In this document: positions 8,266 to 15,821 of the stretch, in pieces
How the letters are laid out: every line of letters begins with the position of its first letter
How positions within the stretch are numbered: the stretch's first letter is position 1
Program-made: the position numbers and the translations under genes
Notes under the pieces: model-generated
What the model was told of the DNA's origin: nothing
What the model saw: only the letters and a program-made list of their open reading frames with translations
The model's database searches: none
Assembly: GCA_910574015.1 (NCBI GenBank)
Contig: CAJSYQ010000022.1
Span: 2,998 to 61,304 of the forward strand
Direction: 5' to 3'
Source of the DNA: Eubacteriaceae bacterium
Lineage (GTDB): Bacteria > Bacillota > Clostridia > Lachnospirales > Lachnospiraceae
DNA: 58,307 nucleotides

Positions 8266-8544
8266 ATGATATCACAAGTTATAGGATTTTCAGTATTATT
8301 TATTTTAGTTTTTGGAGGAATCATTGGAACTATTATAAGGTTTACGCTGTTTGGAAATGTTCATGCAAATGTGAGCAACCGTATTCCGGAAAAACGGATT
8401 GATGAAGCATTAGAACAGACCAGCAAATTAGAACAGACCTGCACAAAGCGAAATGCGAAAAGCAGGAAGATTTCCGGGCAATCTGCCCAAAGGAATGTAT
8501 GTAAAATAGGGCATGAATTTAGTAAATTGCAGCCACCTGTCTAG
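8266..8544 (+). CDS. Small membrane protein, unknown function
   Basis: A 92-residue frame with AGGAGGG eight bases before the ATG. Residues 4-28 form one hydrophobic helix (ISQVIGFSVLFILVFGGIIG), followed by a charged region with two EQT repeats and a Lys/Arg-rich tail. No family is recognised. It lies between two transporter genes on the same strand and could be a transporter-associated small protein or a truncated gene; the composition after residue 55 looks unlike a folded domain. Confidence 0.5.
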   Translation: MISQVIGFSVLFILVFGGIIGTIIRFTLFGNVHANVSNRIPEKRIDEALEQTSKLEQTCTKRNAKSRKISGQSAQRNVCKIGHEFSKLQPPV

Positions 8545-8601
8545 CCTAAAACTAAATTTTTTACATAATCATCTTCTCTTTTTTTCAAATATCGGGTAGG
8601 A

Positions 8602-8696
8602 GGTAGATAATTATTTTATCTACCGACCTCACACACCAACGTACGTCAGACTGTCTAACAATTATATTTAGCAGTCTGACATTGCGTTAGTAGGGT
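8602..8696 (+). terminator. Two consecutive stem-loops, probable terminator
   Basis: GGTAGATAA (8602-8610) pairs with TTATCTACC (8616-8624). Then GTCAGACTG (8645-8653) pairs with CAGTCTGAC (8672-8680), with further outer pairing of CCAACG with CGTTAG. GGGTTTTTG follows at about 8693. The second hairpin plus T-run fits termination of the upstream small gene. The paired hairpins could also be a decayed mobile-element end. Confidence 0.45.
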
Positions 8697-8709
8697 TTTT
8701 GTTAAGGGA

Positions 8710-8739
8710 TTTACATTATCAAGCGGTATTACCTATAAT
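8710..8739 (+). promoter_or_regulatory. Probable promoter of lrgAB
   Basis: TTTACA (8710-8715) and TATAAT (8734-8739) are 18 bases apart, about 38 bases before the lrgA start. One mismatch in the -35 box and a perfect -10 box. Confidence 0.6.
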
Positions 8740-8776
8740 ATTATATATATCACAATATGAATAATTGGAGAATTAT

Positions 8777-9136
8777 ATGAAATTTCTTAGACAATTTATG
8801 ATTATTTTATTACTTTCTTTCTTAGGAGAAGTACTTAAGATGTTCATACCATTACCAATTCCGGCAAGTGTTTATGGCTTAGTGTTGATGCTCGTATGTT
8901 TGATGACGGGCATTTTAAAGACGAGTCAGGTAAAAGATGCAGCATTTTTTTTGATTGAGATCATGCCGGTTATGTTTATTCCGGCAGCAGCTGGTCTGAT
9001 TGATTCATGGGTAGTTTTACGTCCGTTATTATTGCCTATTTTAGTCATTACTGTTGTGATTACGGTGTTTGTTATGGCAATAACAGGAAGAGTGGCACAG
9101 ATGATAGCACAAAAGAGAGGAATTAAAAATGAATGA
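8777..9136 (+). CDS. lrgA: CidA/LrgA-family holin-like protein
   Basis: From the ATG at 8777 (GGAG seven bases upstream) it encodes 119 residues with four hydrophobic helices and the LrgA hallmarks PIPASVYGLVLM and FFLIEIMPVMFIPAAAG. CidA/LrgA proteins are small holin-like membrane proteins that, with LrgB, affect autolysis, overflow metabolism or pyruvate transport in Bacillota. The stop overlaps the lrgB start by eight bases (ATGAATGA), so the two are translationally coupled. The symbol follows family convention; CidA versus LrgA cannot be decided from sequence alone. Confidence 0.88.
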   Translation: MKFLRQFMIILLLSFLGEVLKMFIPLPIPASVYGLVLMLVCLMTGILKTSQVKDAAFFLIEIMPVMFIPAAAGLIDSWVVLRPLLLPILVITVVITVFVMAITGRVAQMIAQKRGIKNE

Positions 9137-9821
9137 AATATTCAGACAATCATTGTTTGTAGGAGTAACAATTAGTTTGATTGCATATGAGATTGGCTTG
9201 TTTTTGAAGAAAAAATTTGGATTTGCAATTTTAAATCCATTATTAGTATCCATTGTAATTGTAATCATAGCATTAAAAACATTAGGAATTAGTTATGAAG
9301 TATATAACGCAAGTGCGAAATATATATCTTATTTATTAACACCTGCAACAGTATGTCTGGCAGTACCATTATATGAACAGTTAGAATTATTAAAGAAAAA
9401 TATGGTAGCTGTTATTTGCGGGATTTTGTCAGGAACATTGGCTAGTTTATTTGGAATTTTTGTTTTATGCAGCTTGTTTGGATTTAATCATCAACAGTAT
9501 GTAACGATGCTTCCAAAATCAATCACGACGGCAATAGGAATTGGCATATCAGAAGAGCTGGGAGGAATTGTAACAATTACAGTGGCAGTGATTATTATTA
9601 CAGGAATTCTTGGAAATGTGATCGCAGATACGGTATTTCGTATTTTTAAGATTAAAAATCCTTTAGCAAAAGGATTGGCACTTGGAACGGCATCCCATGC
9701 AATCGGAACAGCAAGAGCAATCGAAATGGGGCCTGTAGAGGGTGCAATGAGTAGTTTGGCAGTTGCAGTAGCAGGGCTATTGACAGTTATATTTGTATCA
9801 GGATTTGCTCAGCTTATTTAA
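9129..9821 (+). CDS. lrgB: LrgB/CidB-family membrane protein
   Basis: The 230-residue membrane protein has about seven hydrophobic helices and the LrgB signatures MLPKSITTAIGIGISEELGG (about 130-150) and GLALGTASHAIGTARA (about 183-198). It partners LrgA; the pair acts on murein hydrolase activity or metabolite transport across the membrane. It is coupled to lrgA. The operon probably once continued into the cytidylate-kinase-like gene now at 11773, because the IS110-family insertion separates them and the empty site would place a good ribosome binding site just ahead of that gene. Confidence 0.92.
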   Translation: MNEIFRQSLFVGVTISLIAYEIGLFLKKKFGFAILNPLLVSIVIVIIALKTLGISYEVYNASAKYISYLLTPATVCLAVPLYEQLELLKKNMVAVICGILSGTLASLFGIFVLCSLFGFNHQQYVTMLPKSITTAIGIGISEELGGIVTITVAVIIITGILGNVIADTVFRIFKIKNPLAKGLALGTASHAIGTARAIEMGPVEGAMSSLAVAVAGLLTVIFVSGFAQLI

Positions 9822-9895
9822 AAGAGGAGCTTCCTGTATAATTCAAATATAGGGAATTCCAAGAAGGGTGGTTGATAAAAAGATACCTCAGAGTA

Positions 9896-9939
9896 AAATA
9901 AGATTACTGACTTTTGGACGGTTAGTAAAAATCTTATTT
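9896..9939 (+). promoter_or_regulatory. Stem-loop in the leader of the IS110 transposase gene
   Basis: AAATAAGATT (9896-9905) pairs with AATCTTATTT (9930-9939), and ACTGAC inside it pairs imperfectly with GTTAGT. The transposase ribosome binding site (GAGAGG) begins four bases after the stem. It may damp translation of read-through transcripts, a common device in insertion sequences. Confidence 0.45.
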
Positions 9940-9957
9940 AACAGAGAGGTATCCAAG

Positions 9958-11244
9958 ATGAATTATAACACACAGAACGCAAAAATTGCATCCATAACTG
10001 AAAGAACTTTGATTGTTGGAATTGATGTGGGAAGTGAAACTCATTATGCCCGGGCATTTGACTGGCGCAACTACGAGTACACAAAGAAACCGCTGGAGTT
10101 CAGCAACACAGAGGCCGGATTCCAGACATTCAAAGCATGGATGGAGGACATAGCGGAGAAACACGGCAAAACTGCCGTAATCCCCGGCATGGAGCCAACA
10201 GGCCATTTCTGGTTTGCCCTGGGGAAATTCCTGCAGGATATCGGAATGAAGCCGGTACATGTAAATCCCCACCATGTGAAGAAATCGAAAGAGCTGGATG
10301 ACAACAACCCCAACAAAAATGACCGTAAAGACCCAAAGACGATCGCTGCGCTTGTCAATGAGGGACGGTTCTCGTACCCTTACATACCAACCGGTATCTA
10401 TGCAGAGATCAGGAGCCTGTCAAACCTGCGGTTCCAGACGCAGGAGGAGCTCACGAGGATCAAGAACCGCCTGGCCAGATGGTTCGCCATCTACTTTCCT
10501 GAATATAAAGAGGTTTATGGGGATTTGAAGGCGGTGAGCGGGAGGAAGGTGCTGAAGGAAGCACCGCTGCCGGAGGACATCAGAAAACTGGGAGTGGAAG
10601 GCGTGAACCGGATATGGAGGGACGCAAAGCTGAGAGGCGCTGGAATGAAGAGGGCAAAGACCCTGGTATCGGCGGCAGAGCATAGCGTAGGAAGTACGGA
10701 AGCGCCGGAAGCCGCCCGTATGGAACTGAAAAACCTTCTGGCTGACATGGATGTATATACAGCAAGGCAGGAGGAACTGCTCCGGAACATGGAAGAAAAG
10801 CTGAAAAAGATCCCATATATAGATAACCTGTTGTCGATTAAGGGAATTGGAATGGTGACGGTCAGCGGCTTTATAGCAGAAGTCGGGGACATTGGACGTT
10901 TTGACAATCCCAAACAGCTTCAGAAGCTGGCAGGATATGCCATTGTGGCGAATAATTCCGGAAAACATAATGGGGAAAGCCGGATCAGCTACCGTGGGCG
11001 GAAACGTCTGAGATATGTACTGTATGAGGCCGCGATATCGCTGGTGGGAAAGAATGCAGAGTTTCGGGAGATACACGAGTATTATCGGACGAGGAAAGAG
11101 AACCCGCTCAAAAAGATGCAGTCGGTAGTGGCGGTAGCTTGCAAGATACTAAGAATATTTTATACGATTCTCACAAAAGGTGTAGAGTATGACCCGGAGA
11201 AGCTGCTGGGCGACATCAGGAGACCACAGGTACAGGCGTCATAA
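9958..11244 (+). CDS. IS110-family transposase (DEDD recombinase)
   Basis: The protein has 428 residues from the ATG at 9958; GAGAGG lies upstream and the longer frame from 9868 has no such site. The N-terminal RuvC-like DEDD domain shows VGIDVGSETHYA (first Asp), PGMEPTG (Glu) and KNDRKDPKTIAAL (last two Asp). The C-terminal Transposase_20 domain shows LLSIKGIGMVT, LAGYAIVANNSGKHNG and SYRGRKRLR, with the serine of NNSGK as the likely nucleophile. IS110 recombinases insert at specific targets, guided by a bridge RNA encoded in the element's own non-coding end. The gene appears intact. Confidence 0.93.
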   Translation: MNYNTQNAKIASITERTLIVGIDVGSETHYARAFDWRNYEYTKKPLEFSNTEAGFQTFKAWMEDIAEKHGKTAVIPGMEPTGHFWFALGKFLQDIGMKPVHVNPHHVKKSKELDDNNPNKNDRKDPKTIAALVNEGRFSYPYIPTGIYAEIRSLSNLRFQTQEELTRIKNRLARWFAIYFPEYKEVYGDLKAVSGRKVLKEAPLPEDIRKLGVEGVNRIWRDAKLRGAGMKRAKTLVSAAEHSVGSTEAPEAARMELKNLLADMDVYTARQEELLRNMEEKLKKIPYIDNLLSIKGIGMVTVSGFIAEVGDIGRFDNPKQLQKLAGYAIVANNSGKHNGESRISYRGRKRLRYVLYEAAISLVGKNAEFREIHEYYRTRKENPLKKMQSVVAVACKILRIFYTILTKGVEYDPEKLLGDIRRPQVQAS

Positions 11245-11752
11245 CAAACAACGGGAAAAACAGGCAATGCCCTGTCACAGTTGGACTGAGCCTCCGGCAG
11301 ACGCCGCCGGGAGCTGAATCCAGCGGTGACAGGAAAGCTGGAAGGTATGGGAAACCGGCCGGAAAAACGTCCACCGCAAGGTGCCGGCCGTGGAAAACAT
11401 ACAGGTCAGTGAGACTTATACAAAGAATGAGCCGGTAGCCGGCAGGAATATTTTCCATAGGGCATGACCCTGGTTAGGAGCTGAGCCGGCACCCTGGTTA
11501 TGGACAGGCGGGACGAAGGAAGTTAGGACCCCGGCAGAGATGCAGGGTGATCCTGGTAGACACGGGAGGTACGCTGCCATAGAAGGATGGGTATACATAA
11601 GGCCATGTAGAGCGAAAACCAAGACGTTCTACTTCGTGTACCCTTCACCCTCTATTTTCGTACCAGATACAGAGAAATGTCCATCTCCTTGGCTCATTCA
11701 CCTGAGATATGTAACTATAAATTCCTTGATTTTTTAAGGAAAATCACTTGAC
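11245..11752 (+). ncRNA. Structured non-coding end of the IS110 element, candidate bridge RNA
   Basis: There is no credible gene in this stretch. It is GC-richer than the host flanks and full of pairing: CCTGTCAC (11271-11278) with GTGACAGG (11326-11333), an inner CTCCGGC/GCCGGGAG stem, and CGGCCGG/CCGGCCG arms around 11360-11390. ACCCTGGTTA is repeated at 11467-11476 and 11491-11500. IS110-family elements encode a bridge RNA in a long non-coding end, on the 3' side in the IS1111-like branch. The exact RNA ends and guide loops cannot be set by eye. Confidence 0.5.
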
Positions 11753-11772
11753 AATATAGGGAGGAAAAAATC

Positions 11773-12387
11773 ATGGCAAATGAAAAAATGATCATCACGA
11801 TTGGCAGAGAACATGGAACAATGGGCGAAAAAGTGGCAGATAAACTTAGAAAGCAATTTCATTTGCCACTTTATGATAAAGCACATCTTCTTAAGGCGGT
11901 GGAAGGTACAGAGGAATACGATGAACTAAATGCATTTTTTAATGATAGGAAAGTGAACAGTCTGTTATATGCGATTGCAATGAGCGCAAGTGTAAGAGCC
12001 AACGATGTGCCATTTGGAATTATCAAAAATATTATTGGGGACACAGGAGGTATTGTTATGGATGGTTGTGGGAATTATTTGTTCCGTAATCGTCCAAACA
12101 CAGTCAGGATTTTTTTGCATGCCAACAAAGATATCAGGATTAACAATTTAGTAACACATCTTGGGATGACGAAAGAACAGGCAAGAAAAGAAATTGAAGC
12201 AGAAGATTCAAAAAGGTATGAATTTCATAAATATTACACAGAAGAAATATGGGGAATGTCCAATGGATATGAATTATGCTTAGATGAAGGAATACTTGGA
12301 ATTGATGGATGTGTGCAGATGATTTTGGATTATATAAAAATAAGAAAGCAATGGTTACTATTCACAGCCAATCGTAGCCGGACTTAA
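11773..12387 (+). CDS. Cytidylate-kinase-like family protein
   Basis: The 204-residue protein begins with MIITIGREHGTMGEKVADKL, the variant P-loop of the cytidylate-kinase-like family, and continues with PLYDKAHLL, a DGCGNYL motif, and a C-terminal GILGIDGCVQMIL segment. Family members bind nucleotides; the physiological substrate is not established. GGGAGG lies upstream. The last dozen residues (WLLFTANRSRT) are encoded by the inverted repeat of the foldback element starting at 12354, so the original C-terminus has been replaced after YIKIRKQ. The catalytic core is complete, so it may still function. Confidence 0.8.
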   Translation: MANEKMIITIGREHGTMGEKVADKLRKQFHLPLYDKAHLLKAVEGTEEYDELNAFFNDRKVNSLLYAIAMSASVRANDVPFGIIKNIIGDTGGIVMDGCGNYLFRNRPNTVRIFLHANKDIRINNLVTHLGMTKEQARKEIEAEDSKRYEFHKYYTEEIWGMSNGYELCLDEGILGIDGCVQMILDYIKIRKQWLLFTANRSRT

Positions 12388-13012
12388 GGAAATAAAAAAT
12401 ATCTTCCCCTATGAATCGCCTTCATTATGTGCAGCATGAGAAAGCAGAATTTCAAATTTTCTGTAGAAAGCGAAAGTTCCTGAAATTTACAACCTGACAA
12501 AAATTTAGAGAGACATTCCTTCCTGCAGGACAATTTAGCTCTTTTAGAATTGCTTTGCTTTTTAAGTTTTCAGCAGATGCGCGCGCACGGACAACTGCCT
12601 GAACCGAAAACAACGATTTCAGGATAGTTCGGAGCGGTACGCTCCCGCTACGCAGAATACGTAATGGTACATAGTGCCGGGGCAGATGTAAAACATATGC
12701 CCCGGCACAAGTACCAACGTATTCTGGAGTCCCGTCCGAACTATCCTGAAATCGTTGTTTTCGGTGAGTTTTGGGAGTAAGCGCGCTAATCAGAAGCTGA
12801 AAAAAAAAGCATTAGCAATTCTTAAGAGCGTAGGATTGCCCAGGGAGGAATGTCTTCTATAATTTTTGCCAGGATGCAAGCAAGGCCAAACTTTCGCTCT
12901 CTACAGAAAATATATATAACAGTCCGTTTTCTCATGCTGCACATTGTAGAAAACATACAAGGGGAAGAGATTTTTTATTGAGATCCGTCTACGATTGGCT
13001 GTGAATAGTAAC
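12354..13012. repeat. ~660-bp foldback element: near full-length imperfect palindrome
   Basis: The outer 24 bases (12354-12377) match the reverse complement of 12989-13012 perfectly. Pairing continues with gaps to a centre near 12691, where GTGCCGGGGCA (left) meets TGCCCCGGCAC (right) around ATGTAAAACAT. Other shared blocks include ATGTGCAGCATGAGAAA, TTTTCTGTAGA, GACATTCCT and a ~31-base perfect block around 12605-12635 / 12740-12770 containing AACAACGATTTCAGGATAG. There is no coding frame of note. It invades the 3' end of the cytidylate-kinase-like gene. It could be a foldback/MITE-type element or two inverted copies of a ~330-base structured unit. Confidence 0.75.
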
Positions 13013-13284
13013 AATAAAATTCATATCATCAACTCCTAGCATTCTAAAATTTAAGCATATCTTTCAGAGCGATTACCTTTTCATTATTTATTATTTGATA
13101 TTATAGTTTTCCCTTTCCCTCATTTTTGCCCTTATCAGCACTTGTAATCATGAGGGAAACGATATAAAATGATGTAATGAATAAAATAAAGTTGACTTGC
13201 TTAAATTTAGAGTTTTCAAGGGTTGACGGCATTTTTTATGATAGTTTATAACAATTATTAAATATCCTCAAATGAAAGGATTAA
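13013..13284. other. AT-rich gap with one dyad and a possible promoter
   Basis: No gene is visible. TTTCCCTCA (13114-13122) and TGAGGGAAA (13151-13159) form a dyad with a 28-base loop. A TTGACG box (13223-13228) and TATAAC (13247-13252), 18 bases apart, precede the broken GNAT gene. These look like relics of that gene's control region. Confidence 0.35.
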
Positions 13285-13605
13285 CAATTTAAATTAGATA
13301 TACAAGAAGCGTTTCAAAAAGGGTTTTGAAGATGTTTACGGAAAAACCAAAGGTATTGTTTTGCCAGAAAGAGATATTGATCGTTCCTTACATACAAAGG
13401 GTGCTATTGCTTATAAGGCGGTTGTTGATGGCAATATGATAGGAGGTGCCGTTGTTAACGTGTACACCGTATTTTGAAAAGCGAAATATTCATTTCTATG
13501 TTAATAAATGCGGTTTTTATATTGTGGAATATCAATGCAAGTATGCTCATACAGTAGAAGCCCATGAGGACTTTATCGGTGATGGTGGTGATGGAATGAA
13601 ACACA
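13285..13605 (+). pseudogene. GNAT-family N-acetyltransferase, broken
   Basis: Three pieces in different frames make up one former gene. LDIQEAFQKG is followed by a one-base shift in the run near 13316-13325. Then comes FEDVYGKTKGIVLPERDID and [16 protein letters not shown] (to about 13455). After a second shift and loss of the central acetyl-CoA-binding part, the C-terminal [19 protein letters not shown] and [11 protein letters not shown] remain (to about 13603). GNAT enzymes move acetyl from acetyl-CoA; the missing centre would hold the Q/RxxGxG/A motif, so this copy cannot work. Confidence 0.7.
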
Positions 13606-13743
13606 CATTTCACTGGTGCTTTCTCTCCAAATTTAAAGCGAGAGCAAGGCTCCCGCTGATTTTTGATGTCTGTGTAACGACTCGATTCAAAGCCTTGAGG
13701 CATTTTTCTTATGAGGGCCCCAACCACTTGGTTTCTTTGAATA

Positions 13744-14550
13744 CTATAATTGTGCCAGCCGTTCCAGTGCCTTATCTTTAATGATCAGTTTAAAGTGTTC
13801 ATTATAGAAATCCTGGGTGGCATAAGTAACCAGCTCTTCCTTGCCGAATTCTGAGATCAGGGAACAGGCCGTCTGGAAAGCGGCTTTGCGCCCGCTGCGG
13901 TTCAGCATCAGGTAATAGCGGCTTGCCGTCTCATCCTTCCATACGGAATTTTTACCGGAATAGGCAGGAGAAACCAAATGTGCTACCTCAATAATCGGAT
14001 TCAGGGATACAAAAGAAAATACCTTTACCTTATCCGAAATCGTCTCTGATTTCTTTTTCTTGCCGGCTTTCTTTTTTGTGGCAGAATTCTTCAGTGCTTC
14101 ACTGAGTGGAATAAATTCACGTGAACCGTCGGAAGAGTTTTTCTCATTCGCCTCTTCAATAAGTTCATGGAGCTGTTCAAAGCAGTCAACGATCTCGGGC
14201 ATATCCTCATCTGATTCCTCTTCCTCCAGATCGTAACTGTCGTCATCTTCGAAGTCTTCCTGTCCAATACCAAAGTGGGAGAAGCGTTCTTCAAATTCAT
14301 CGGGATTGTCTACCTTTGTGATCACCAGAACAATAGAATCACGGGATGTAGGAATAGCCTCTATCATCAAAGGAATATCATCAGCGTCAAATCCAAAATC
14401 GATGCTAGCTTGCTCCATCATATCACGAAATAGCTCTTTTGCCTTTTCTGAACCATAAGCCAGTTCGCTTATCTTGAGATGGCGTTCTGACAGATCATGC
14501 TTACTGAGGGTACAGCGAATCTGGTTTTCACTAATTCGTTCAATTTTCAC
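13744..14550 (-). CDS. mecA: Adaptor protein MecA
   Basis: The start is set at the GTG ending at 14550 (AAAGGAAG seven bases upstream), giving [16 protein letters not shown], the canonical MecA opening. The protein has about 268 residues: an N-terminal substrate-binding domain (1-90, with [23 protein letters not shown]), an acidic Asp/Glu-rich linker (about 95-160) and a C-terminal ClpC-binding domain (about 175-265). MecA delivers substrates to the ClpC/ClpP protease. It is a single gene, read away from the preceding mobile DNA, and marks the left border of the core chromosome region. The acidic linker is longer than in Bacillus. Confidence 0.9.
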   Translation of the reverse strand: MKIERISENQIRCTLSKHDLSERHLKISELAYGSEKAKELFRDMMEQASIDFGFDADDIPLMIEAIPTSRDSIVLVITKVDNPDEFEERFSHFGIGQEDFEDDDSYDLEEEESDEDMPEIVDCFEQLHELIEEANEKNSSDGSREFIPLSEALKNSATKKKAGKKKKSETISDKVKVFSFVSLNPIIEVAHLVSPAYSGKNSVWKDETASRYYLMLNRSGRKAAFQTACSLISEFGKEELVTYATQDFYNEHFKLIIKDKALERLAQL

Positions 14551-14726
14551 AAGCACACTTCCTTTCTGTTTAATATGTGTATCAAAAGTATAAGTTATAA
14601 TCGCTGTAAAGTCAACCGGTTCTTGCTAAAAAGTAAATGGAAATTTTTATCGCCGGGACAGTTACTGACGCCGTCGGCGGATAGCGGATTTTCGTATGAA
14701 CGGCATAATATCCGTCTGAACAATAC

Positions 14727-14756
14727 TTGATTTTCCGGCAGGCGGCAAAGTATAAT
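14727..14756 (+). promoter_or_regulatory. Probable promoter in the 14551-14908 gap
   Basis: TTGATT (14727-14732) and a perfect TATAAT (14751-14756) are 18 bases apart, leading toward the small gene at 14909. The rest of this ~360-base gap between mecA and that gene shows no gene or repeat that I could support. Confidence 0.55.
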
Positions 14757-14908
14757 GGAAAAGAAGGCGGAATGGGACAACAGATGTGGGAAGGGGGTGT
14801 ATAAGAGGCGGGAGCGTTTATTATCCTGTTTTGCCTGAGAGCCGCAGGGGGAATGGATTGCATCACGGGTTTATGCCTTCTTTGATCTGCGGTTACACCG
14901 GAGGATTT

Positions 14909-15169
14909 ATGCAGAAAAAATGGGTTTTAGAAGAGCTGGCACATGCCAGGGAACAGGGGATCCGGATTGATGTGGGAGGTGTGTCTTACGAGGACAGGCC
15001 GCCGGAGGAGCTCTGGAAGGTGCTGCAGCGCGGGGCGTATATGCTGGATTACGAAGCAGATATGCTGGGACGAATCACAGCCCTGCATATAGACAGGGTT
15101 GGGCCATCGGAACCGCCGACTTATAAGAGCATGAGATATGCACAGAATAAAAGGTCGGAAAAGGAATGA
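14909..15169 (+). CDS. Small soluble hypothetical protein
   Basis: The 86-residue frame starts at 14909 with GGAGG four to five bases upstream; longer upstream frames lack such a site. It encodes MQKKWVLEELAHAREQG, then a region rich in charged residues (EDRPPEELWKVLQRG and MLDYEADMLGRI) and a basic tail. No signal peptide or membrane helix. No family recognised. It is followed by a strong bidirectional terminator at 15252-15293 and is probably monocistronic. Confidence 0.55.
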   Translation: MQKKWVLEELAHAREQGIRIDVGGVSYEDRPPEELWKVLQRGAYMLDYEADMLGRITALHIDRVGPSEPPTYKSMRYAQNKRSEKE

Positions 15170-15251
15170 ATCCATCCGCGGAGGCGGAGCAGTGAGACAT
15201 CCGATCAGTGTTGACCGCTGTGCCGGAAGTTCTGCGGAGAAGAGCGATTCA

Positions 15252-15293
15252 AAAAATACCATCGGCAGGAGAGTTTCTGCCGATGGTATTTTT
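15252..15293. terminator. Bidirectional intrinsic terminator
   Basis: A 17-base stem, AAAAATACCATCGGCAG (15252-15268) with its exact complement (15277-15293), has A-runs and T-runs on the two sides. It serves the plus-strand small gene and the minus-strand vanY-plsC cluster. Confidence 0.85.
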
Positions 15294-15323
15294 CTGTACA
15301 ATATTATAGAATACGCCTTTCCC

Positions 15324-15779
15324 TTATCGGGACTTGTTCAGAACCTTTAACTTGGTGCGCTGCCATATGCCAAGCTTTTCCTGAGGATTTTCCAGAACAC
15401 CCCGGCCTTTTACATCCATAATGTAAATACCGCTGATCATAACCTTAAGTTCTTTCTTTACTGGCAGCACCGGGAAGATCTTCTCGTCACACATCAGGGA
15501 CATAATCTTCGGACCAATTTTTGCTTTTACAATGGGAACCTTGGAACCCCGGAGGTATTTTGGGGTGTTTTCCAGGACGATCTTAGGGAGCCCGGCATCT
15601 TTCAGCTTCATCCGCTTCTTATCTATTACAAGGATTGTGGCAGTCTGTGCGGCAGCCTGCATCTGTGCCTGGGATTCATCCTGCTTCTTCTGCAATTTCT
15701 TTCCGACGAAATACAGCACGATCATTACAATGATCAGCACTAAAACGATAATACCGAGTACGATTAAAAAGGGTTTCAT
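15324..15779 (-). CDS. Membrane-anchored hypothetical protein
   Basis: The protein has 151 residues from the ATG ending at 15779 (GGAGG upstream). An N-terminal transmembrane helix (about 3-26, FLIVLGIIVLVLIIVMIVLYF) precedes a Gln/Lys-rich segment and a compact basic domain with IVLENTPKYLRGSKVP, GPKIMSLMCDEK and VLPVKKELKVMISGIYIMD. The domain is probably cytoplasmic given the lysines after the helix. No family recognised. It is the last gene of the vanY-like/plsC-like cluster, 42 bases after the acyltransferase, which hints at an envelope role. Confidence 0.65.
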   Translation of the reverse strand: MKPFLIVLGIIVLVLIIVMIVLYFVGKKLQKKQDESQAQMQAAAQTATILVIDKKRMKLKDAGLPKIVLENTPKYLRGSKVPIVKAKIGPKIMSLMCDEKIFPVLPVKKELKVMISGIYIMDVKGRGVLENPQEKLGIWQRTKLKVLNKSR

Positions 15780-15821
15780 ACTATTCCTCCATTCCATTCT
15801 GTCTAATAAGATATTCTAACA

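Larger units (their letters stand above)
9846..11762 (+). mobile_element. IS110-family insertion sequence
   Basis: The element consists of a DEDD transposase gene (9958-11244) followed by about 500 bases of structured non-coding DNA. The flanks share a 10-base repeat AATATAGGGA (9846-9855 and 11753-11762), proposed as the boundary. Removing one copy plus the interior rebuilds AATATAGGGAGGAAAAA before the ATG at 11773, a natural ribosome binding site. IS110 elements usually make little or no target duplication, so part of the match may be core homology or chance; ends are uncertain by several bases. Confidence 0.7.

Noticed and set aside
8595-8696. Known riboswitch upstream of lrgAB
   Set aside because: Two stem-loops are present but no conserved aptamer core was recognised, and a T-run follows. 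Terminator is the simpler reading.
10420-11076. 218-codon frame antisense to the IS110 transposase
   Set aside because: It lies fully inside a gene with clear catalytic motifs, has no ribosome binding site and shows no domain.
13446-13781. 111-codon intact gene
   Set aside because: Its first half is the frame-shifted C-terminus of a GNAT gene and the rest is out-of-frame read-through, so it is treated as part of a pseudogene.
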